NCBI GenBank assembly: GCA_017880705.1
Contig: JADGRS010000082.1
Coordinates: forward strand, 1 to 10,044
Direction of reading: 5' to 3'
DNA from: Burkholderiales bacterium
GTDB lineage: Bacteria > Pseudomonadota > Gammaproteobacteria > Burkholderiales > Usitatibacteraceae
DNA: 10,044 nt
Made by a program: the position numbers and the translations under genes. This document shows positions 5,343 to 10,044 of this stretch, in pieces. The notes under the pieces are model-generated. The model was not told the DNA's origin, made no database searches, and saw only the letters and a list, made by a program, of their open reading frames with translations. Positions within the stretch are counted from its first letter, which is position 1. Every line of letters starts with the position of its first letter.

Positions 5343-6551
5343 ATGTTCCAGGACCGCGTACTTTCAGGCATGCGCCCCACCGGGGCGATGCACCTCGGCC
5401 ACTACCACGGCGCCCTCAAGAACTGGGTGAGGCTGCAGAACGAGTTCCCGTGCTTCTTCTTCGCCGCCGACTGGCACGCGCTCACCACGCATTACGAGGA
5501 CCCCCAGGTGATCGAGCAGACGGTTTGGGAGATGTTCGTCGACTGGCTGTCGTGCGGCATCGACCCCACCAAGGCGACGCTCTTCATCCAGTCGCGCGTG
5601 CCGCAGCACGCGGAGCTCACGATGCTGCTGTCGTTCTTCACGCCGCTCGCGTGGCTCGAGCGCGTGCCGACCTACAAGGACCTCGTCGAGAAGCACGCCG
5701 AGCAGGGGCGCGACATCCTCACCTACGGCTTCCTCGGCTATCCCTTGATGCAGGCCGCCGACATCCTCATCTACCAGGCGAACCGCGTGCCGGTCGGCGA
5801 AGACCAGGTGTCGCACATCGAGCTCACGCGCGAGATCGCGCGGCGCTTCAACCACCTGTTCGGCCGCGAGAAGGGCTTCGAGGAGAAGGCCGGCGCGGCG
5901 GTGAAGAAGATGGGCCCGCGCAAGGCCAAGCTCTACAACACGCTGCGCGCCCGCTTCCAGGAGCAGGGCGACCAGGCCGCCCTCGAGGAGGCGCGGTCGC
6001 TGGTGGGCGACGTGCAGAACCTCTCCATCGGGGACAAGGAGAGGCTCTATGGCTATCTCGAAGGCGGCGGGCGCATGATCCTCGCGGAGCCCGAGGCGCT
6101 CCTCACCGACACGCCCAAGGTCCTCGGCCTCGACGGCCAGAAGATGTCGAAAAGCTCCGGCAACGTGATAATGCTGCGCGAGCGGCCCGAGGACGTCACG
6201 AAGAAGATCCGCACCATGCAGACCGATCCGGCGCGCGTGAGGAGGACCGATCCGGGCGAGCCCGAGCGCTGCCCGGTGTGGAGCCTGCACAAGATCTACT
6301 CCGACGCGAACACGAAGGAATGGGTGCTGAACGGGTGCCGCACGGCGGGAATCGGCTGCCTCGAATGCAAGCAGCCGGTGATCGAATCGATCAACGCGGA
6401 GCTGAAACCCATCCGCGAGCGCGCCTCGCAGTACGAGGAGGATCCGTCGCTGGTGCGCAACATCATCCAGGACGGATGCGAGAAGGCTTCGGACCTGGCG
6501 AACGACACGATGCGCGATGTCCGCGAGGCCATGGGCCTCAATTACAGCTAG
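5343..6551 (+). CDS. trpS: Tryptophanyl-tRNA synthetase, long form with Cys cluster
   Basis: This class I synthetase attaches tryptophan to tRNA-Trp in the cytoplasm. The HIGH-type motif appears as TGAMHLGHYHGA (13-24) and the KMSKS loop at 267-271 (QKMSKSSG). GEDQVSHIELTREIARRFN (152-170) is the conserved active-site segment. At 402 residues it is longer than the roughly 330-residue common form; most of the excess is an insertion at about 175-255 rich in Lys, Glu and Arg. In the C-terminal tRNA-binding part, Cys310, Cys332, Cys339 and Cys342 form C-x21-C-x6-C-x2-C, nearly the [4Fe-4S] motif reported for Thermotoga maritima TrpRS (C-x22-C-x6-C-x2-C). The start ATG 5343 follows a CGACGACGACGA tract without a clear Shine-Dalgarno sequence. 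It is preceded 24 bases earlier by the M50 gene. No T-box or trp leader is visible upstream. Confidence 0.97.
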   Translation: MFQDRVLSGMRPTGAMHLGHYHGALKNWVRLQNEFPCFFFAADWHALTTHYEDPQVIEQTVWEMFVDWLSCGIDPTKATLFIQSRVPQHAELTMLLSFFTPLAWLERVPTYKDLVEKHAEQGRDILTYGFLGYPLMQAADILIYQANRVPVGEDQVSHIELTREIARRFNHLFGREKGFEEKAGAAVKKMGPRKAKLYNTLRARFQEQGDQAALEEARSLVGDVQNLSIGDKERLYGYLEGGGRMILAEPEALLTDTPKVLGLDGQKMSKSSGNVIMLRERPEDVTKKIRTMQTDPARVRRTDPGEPERCPVWSLHKIYSDANTKEWVLNGCRTAGIGCLECKQPVIESINAELKPIRERASQYEEDPSLVRNIIQDGCEKASDLANDTMRDVREAMGLNYS

Positions 6552-6557
6552 GGAATC

Positions 6558-6587
6558 CGCAGATGAACGCAGATCAACGCAGATCGA
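6558..6587. repeat. Three tandem decamers at the hydrolase start
   Basis: CGCAGATGAA, CGCAGATCAA and CGCAGATCGA follow each other with a 10-base period (6558-6567, 6568-6577, 6578-6587). The phrase AATCCGCAGATGAACGCAG resembles a dispersed intergenic repeat I recall from other proteobacterial genomes. Here it covers the likely start codon and encodes the first residues MNADQRRS of the exported hydrolase. Confidence 0.6.
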
Positions 6588-7444
6588 TGGTGGGATTGCT
6601 CGGCGTCGTGCTCATGGTGCTCGCGACCGGCGCGTTTGCCGCGACGCCGGTGCCGGGGGGCAAGTGGAGCTGGGTCTGGACGGACGCGAAGGGCGCCGGC
6701 TTGCCGATGCGCGTGTACACCTATCGGCCGCGCACCTGCGACAGCACCTGCCCCATCGTGATCGTGCTGCACGGGGCATCGCGAAAAGCCGCCGACTACC
6801 GCGACTACTGGGAGCTGCCCGCCGACCGCTACAAGTTCCTCGTGATCGCGCCCGAGTTCTCGGAAGAGCATTGGCCGAAGAGCGAGGGATACAACCAGGG
6901 CGGCGTGGGCAAGGAGGCGAACCGGGAGAAGTGGGTGTTCGCGACGGTCGAGCACCTGTTCGACGAGATGCGCGACGGCCAGGCGAGCTACGTGCTCTTC
7001 GGGCACTCCGCCGGCGCCCAGGTCGCGCACCGCATGGCGCTGCTGCGTCCCGACAATCGCGCCTCCGCCATCGTCGCCGCGGACGCGGGCTGGTACACGA
7101 TGCCGGAGTTGCGCAAGGAAAAGGCGACGAATCCGTTTCCCTATTCGCTCGTGAATTCCCCCTCGGGCGAGGCCGAGCTTCGCAAGGCGCTCGCCAGGCG
7201 CATGATCGTCATGGTCGGCGAGAAGGACGACGATCCGAATGCCGAGAACCTGAGCAAGGTCGAGGGCGCGATGAAGGAGGGTGCCACCCGCCTCGAGCGC
7301 GCCGAAAACTTCTTCAAGGCCGCGACCGCCTCGGCGAAGGACCTGGGCGTGAAGCTCGCGTGGGATCTCGTCGAGGTCCCGGGCGTGGCGCACGACGGCA
7401 GGAGCATGAGCAAGGCCGCCGCCGACACGCTGTTCAAGAAATGA
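6563..7444 (+). CDS. Exported alpha/beta-hydrolase (PHB-depolymerase/dienelactone-hydrolase-like)
   Basis: The 293-residue product has an alpha/beta-hydrolase layout: an early strand and oxyanion region IVIVLHGAS (65-73), a nucleophile elbow FGHSAG (Ser149), an acidic candidate in VGEKDDD (Asp222 or Asp223) and a late histidine in VPGVAHDG (His277). A signal peptide (hydrophobic residues about 10-26, then AFA-ATP) predicts export. The Cys59/Cys63 pair could form a disulfide in the periplasm. Substrate is not evident; esterases, depolymerases and peptidases share this plan. ATG 6563 has AGGGA eight bases upstream, overlapping the trpS stop; an ATG at 6587 would give a cleaner signal peptide but lacks a ribosome site. 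The stop codon overlaps the scpA start (ATGA), so scpA translation probably depends on it. It is an unexpected exported enzyme within a housekeeping run and may be a lineage-specific insertion. Confidence 0.85.
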   Translation: MNADQRRSMVGLLGVVLMVLATGAFAATPVPGGKWSWVWTDAKGAGLPMRVYTYRPRTCDSTCPIVIVLHGASRKAADYRDYWELPADRYKFLVIAPEFSEEHWPKSEGYNQGGVGKEANREKWVFATVEHLFDEMRDGQASYVLFGHSAGAQVAHRMALLRPDNRASAIVAADAGWYTMPELRKEKATNPFPYSLVNSPSGEAELRKALARRMIVMVGEKDDDPNAENLSKVEGAMKEGATRLERAENFFKAATASAKDLGVKLAWDLVEVPGVAHDGRSMSKAAADTLFKK

Positions 7445-8295
7445 CGACTCACGCCGCCAACGACACTGTCCCCGGTCTCGCGCAGCCCGGGCTCGACCTC
7501 GCGCTCCCGATCGCGAAGATTCGCGGCGAGCCGATGACCGAGATGCCGGCGGACCTCTACATCCCGCCCGAGGCGCTCTCGGTGTTCCTCGAGGCGTTCG
7601 AGGGACCGCTCGACCTGCTGCTCTACCTCATACGCCGCCATTCGCTCGATATTCTCGACATCCCGATGGCGGACCTCACGCGCCAGTACATGTCGTACGT
7701 CGAGATGATGCGCACGACGCAGCTCGAGCTCGCCGCCGACTATCTGCTCATGGCCGCCCTCCTCATCGAGATCAAGTCGCGGATGCTGCTGCCGCGGCCG
7801 AAGCGCGAGGACGAGAACGAGCCCGGCGATCCGCGCGCCGAGCTCGTGCGGCGCCTGCTCGAGTACGAGCGCATGAAGAAGGCCGCGTACGCGATCTCCG
7901 ACATCCCGGTGGCGGGACGCGACTTCTCGCTGGTGGAGATCTACGTCGAGCAGGCGCTCGCCGAGGCGCTTCCCGACGTCCACGTGGCCGATCTCTCGGA
8001 AGCGTGGCGCTCGATACTCGCCCGCGCCCGGATGACGAAGCACCATCGCATCACGCGCGAGCAGCTCTCGGTGCGCGCGCACATGAGCCGGATCCTGAAG
8101 AGGCTCGCGCCCGGCAAGTTCGTCGAGTTCTCCGAGCTCTTCGAGCCCGAGCGCGGCGTCGCGCTGCTCGTCGTGAGCTTCCTCGCGTGCCTCGAGCTCG
8201 CGCGCGAGTCGATGATCGAGATCACGCAGCAGACGCCCTTCGACCCCATCTACGTGAAGATCAAGGCCGAGCGCGCGACGCTCACCATCGCCTAG
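7441..8295 (+). CDS. scpA: Segregation and condensation protein A (kleisin)
   Basis: ScpA is the kleisin subunit that bridges SMC heads and binds ScpB in the chromosome condensin complex. This 284-residue protein has the kleisin N-terminal signature FEGPLDLLLYLIRRHSLDILDI (53-74), then LTRQYMSYVEMM and the long helix AADYLLMAALLIEIKSRMLLP (98-118). An acidic linker and ELVRRLLEYERMKKAA follow. The C-terminal winged helix (about 205-284) ends in FVEFSELFEPERG..., LACLELARES and DPIYVKI. The first 40 residues are a non-conserved extension; internal ATGs at about residues 32 and 35 could be alternative starts, but the ATGA overlap with the hydrolase stop favours 7441. scpB follows after 24 bases from its preferred start. 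Length is within the proteobacterial range. Confidence 0.96.
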   Translation: MTTHAANDTVPGLAQPGLDLALPIAKIRGEPMTEMPADLYIPPEALSVFLEAFEGPLDLLLYLIRRHSLDILDIPMADLTRQYMSYVEMMRTTQLELAADYLLMAALLIEIKSRMLLPRPKREDENEPGDPRAELVRRLLEYERMKKAAYAISDIPVAGRDFSLVEIYVEQALAEALPDVHVADLSEAWRSILARARMTKHHRITREQLSVRAHMSRILKRLAPGKFVEFSELFEPERGVALLVVSFLACLELARESMIEITQQTPFDPIYVKIKAERATLTIA

Positions 8296-8319
8296 GCCAG
8301 GTAATTGCCCGAGACCCCC

Positions 8320-9087
8320 ATGAACGAACAGACGAATCCCGAGCAGCTCCCCGACGCCGAAGAGCGCGACGAGGCGCCGCTTCCTCCCGACACCGATCTC
8401 GCGGCGCAAGAGGCGCCCGAGATCGACATCGGGCACGTGAAGCGCGTGCTCGAGGCCGCGCTCCTTTCCACGGCGGAGCCGCTCACGGTGCAGCAGCTGA
8501 AGCGGCTCTTCGCGGGCGAGGTGGACGCCGACAACATCCGCAAGGTGCTCGACCAGCTGAAGGACGAGTGGGCCGAGCGATCCATCGAGCTCACCGCGGT
8601 CGCCTCGGGCTGGCGCTTCCGCGTGAAGCCGGACTACCAGAAGTTCCTCGACCGCATCTCCAGCGAGAAGCCGCCGCGGTATTCCCGCGCGGTGCTGGAG
8701 ACCCTCGCCATCATCGCGTACCGCCAGCCGGTCACGCGCGGCGACATCGAGGAGGTGCGCGGCGTCGCGGTGTCGCCGCCCACGTTGAACGCGCTCATGG
8801 AGCGCGGCTGGGTCGAGATCGTCGGCACGCGCGAAACGCCCGGCCGGCCCGCCATCTTCGCCACCACCCGGAAATTCCTCGACGACCTGAACCTGCGATC
8901 GCTCGAGGAGCTTCCGCCCCTGGAGGACCTGCAGTCGGCGCTCGAGCCGGCCTCGGCCAGCCTCCTCGCGCTCGAGGCGGCCTCGTCGCCGCTGCAATAC
9001 GTACCGCAGGAAGAAGAATCGCCCGAAGAAAGATCAACGGACGAGCCGCAAACCCCAGAGTCCTCGGAGCAAGCCCATGCGGGATAG
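8320..9087 (+). CDS. scpB: Segregation and condensation protein B
   Basis: ScpB dimers bind the ScpA kleisin and regulate the SMC ATPase during chromosome segregation. The 255-residue product has an acidic, disordered N-terminus (about 1-30). Two winged-helix domains follow: HVKRVLEAALLSTAEPLTVQQLKRLF, with VASGWRFRVKPDYQKFLDRI, then the hallmark PPRYSRAVLETLAIIAYRQPVTRGDIEEVRGV, LMERGWVEIVGTRETPGRPAIFATTRKFLDDLNL and LEELPPL. The last 80 or so residues are acidic and low-complexity. I chose ATG 8320, with GAGA five bases upstream; TTG 8305 in the same frame, preceded by AGG, would add five residues (MPETP). The C-terminal codons overlap rluB by 11 nt. The scpA-scpB-rluB order is common in bacteria. 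Confidence 0.95.
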   Translation: MNEQTNPEQLPDAEERDEAPLPPDTDLAAQEAPEIDIGHVKRVLEAALLSTAEPLTVQQLKRLFAGEVDADNIRKVLDQLKDEWAERSIELTAVASGWRFRVKPDYQKFLDRISSEKPPRYSRAVLETLAIIAYRQPVTRGDIEEVRGVAVSPPTLNALMERGWVEIVGTRETPGRPAIFATTRKFLDDLNLRSLEELPPLEDLQSALEPASASLLALEAASSPLQYVPQEEESPEERSTDEPQTPESSEQAHAG

Positions 9088-10044
9088 ACCCTCCCCCCAC
9101 CACAAGCTCGAATGGCCCGGCGGCGTCGTGCCGGAATGGGCCCGTCCCCAACAGAATGCCAACAAGCGCCGTGGCAAGGGCAAGGGCCCCGGCGGCGGCG
9201 AGCGCCAGGGAGGCTCGAGCCCCTCGAAGCGCGAGCGGCTGCAGAAGGTCATGGCGCAGTCGGGCCACGGCTCGCGGCGCAACATCGAGATCCTCATCGC
9301 CCAGGGCCACATCACCATCAACGGCCAGGTGGCGAAGCTCGGCGACTCGGTGGGCCCCGGCGACAAGGTGAAGCTCGACGGCAAGCTCCTCGGGCTGCGC
9401 TTCGGCGAGCCGCTGCCGCGCGTGCTGCTCTATCACAAGACCGCCGGCGAGATCGTCACGCGCGACGATCCCGAGAAGCGCCCCACCGTCTTCGACAAGC
9501 TGCCCAAGGTGAACGGCGGGCGCTGGGTGTCGGTGGGCCGCCTCGACTTCAACACCGAGGGCCTGCTCATCTTCACGACGAGCGGCGAGCTCGCGAACCG
9601 GCTCACGCACCCGCGCTTCGAAGTGGAGCGCGAGTACGCGGTGCGCGTGATGGGGGAGCTCACCGAGGAGCAGAATGCGAAGCTCCTCACGGGCATCGAC
9701 ATCGACGGCGAGTCGTGCAAGTTCGACTCGCTCGAAGACCGCGGTGGCGAGGGCTCGAACCACTGGTACCACGTGATCCTTCGCGAGGGAAAGAACCGCG
9801 AGGTGCGGCGAATGATGGAAGCGGTGGGCCTGATGGTGAGCCGCCTCATGCGCGTGCGCTTCGGCGCCGTGGAGCTTCCCAGCCACATCAAGCGCGGCAT
9901 GATGCGCGAGATGGAGGAAGCCGAGGTGCAGGATCTCCTCACCTTCGCGGGCATGAACGAGCCCCCGCCCGCGCCGGGCGCCGAGCAGGACGAGGAGGAC
10001 GCGTTCGACAACATCGGCAAGAGCGTGACGGAAGCCAACCGCGA
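9077..10044 (+). CDS. rluB: 23S rRNA pseudouridine synthase RluB-type (3' end off window)
   Basis: The gene starts at ATG 9077 inside the end of scpB, with GGAG seven bases upstream (9066-9069), an excellent ribosome site. It remains open to the window edge (322 codons). A basic Lys/Gly-rich N-terminus precedes an S4 RNA-binding domain (about 50-100) containing LQKVMAQSGHGSRRNIEILI and GHITINGQ. The RsuA/RluB-type catalytic domain follows, with GRLDFNTEGLL holding the nucleophile Asp157, then LTHPRFEVEREYAVRV, and the C-terminal NREVRRMMEAVGLMVSRLMRVRFG. In E. coli RluB makes pseudouridine 2605 in 23S rRNA; RsuA, RluE and RluF are close relatives. I choose RluB because of the scpAB linkage, S4 domain and sequence. 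The visible end is a Pro/Glu-rich acidic tail (EPPPAPGAEQDEEDAFDNI), a likely disordered extension. Confidence 0.93.
   Translation, partial: MRDRPSPHHKLEWPGGVVPEWARPQQNANKRRGKGKGPGGGERQGGSSPSKRERLQKVMAQSGHGSRRNIEILIAQGHITINGQVAKLGDSVGPGDKVKLDGKLLGLRFGEPLPRVLLYHKTAGEIVTRDDPEKRPTVFDKLPKVNGGRWVSVGRLDFNTEGLLIFTTSGELANRLTHPRFEVEREYAVRVMGELTEEQNAKLLTGIDIDGESCKFDSLEDRGGEGSNHWYHVILREGKNREVRRMMEAVGLMVSRLMRVRFGAVELPSHIKRGMMREMEEAEVQDLLTFAGMNEPPPAPGAEQDEEDAFDNIGKSVTEANR

Noticed and set aside
5450..6562. Open frame running through trpS in another frame into the hydrolase, suggesting a fusion protein
   Set aside because: The upstream part is Arg-rich shadow of trpS. The hydrolase has its own ribosome site and signal peptide at 6563.
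7141..8997. 618-codon minus-strand open frame
   Set aside because: It lies antisense to the hydrolase, scpA and scpB. Its product is Arg/Leu/Glu-rich and repetitive, as expected from reading GC-rich genes backwards.
8795..9886. 363-codon minus-strand open frame
   Set aside because: Antisense to scpB and rluB, His/Ala/Leu-rich low-complexity product; both plus-strand genes are unmistakable.

Overview
The window looks like core chromosome of a GC-rich betaproteobacterium. The evidence is gene content and sequence: a yciB-bolA-parvulin cluster, long-form TrpRS, and YciV/YciO proteins of proteobacterial type. Coding density is high and no stretch over 300 bases lacks a gene. The longest gaps are 343-510 and about 2233-2411. 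I see no tRNA, rRNA, CRISPR array, transposase gene, phage gene or recognisable defence system.

Left part, minus strand (1-3077). A partial gene for a small exported protein of unknown function runs off the left edge. Upstream of it (343-510) are a GC-rich palindrome and an intrinsic terminator that ends the next operon. That operon reads leftward: yciB (membrane septation protein A family), bolA, then an exported PpiC-type parvulin. A perfect TATAAT box lies just upstream of yciB. Next comes a striking 101-bp inverted-repeat element (2314-2414). Its outer edge coincides with the stop codon of the following minus-strand gene, a helical 221-residue protein of unknown function.

Right part, plus strand (3120-10044). 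This is a tightly packed run of eight genes: PHP nuclease/phosphatase (rnm/yciV), yciO (YrdC domain), an M50 site-2-protease-like membrane protein, trpS, an exported alpha/beta hydrolase, scpA, scpB and rluB (3' end missing). Four of the seven junctions are very tight. yciO/M50 and hydrolase/scpA overlap by 1 and 4 nt, scpB/rluB overlap by 11 nt, and trpS/hydrolase are 11 nt apart. This suggests one transcript with translational coupling, possibly started at an extended -10 box directly before the PHP gene. The association of yciV, yciO and rluB matches the neighbourhood known beside the E. coli trp region. The genes span RNA processing (rnm, rluB), tRNA charging (trpS), chromosome segregation (ScpAB with SMC) and envelope functions.

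The most interesting points are the 101-bp element that appears to supply a gene's stop codon, a four-cysteine motif in TrpRS close to the iron-sulfur motif described for Thermotoga maritima TrpRS, a possibly leaderless TTG-initiated PHP gene with a very compact divergent promoter, and two uncharacterised conserved-looking proteins. I found no convincing new multi-gene system.
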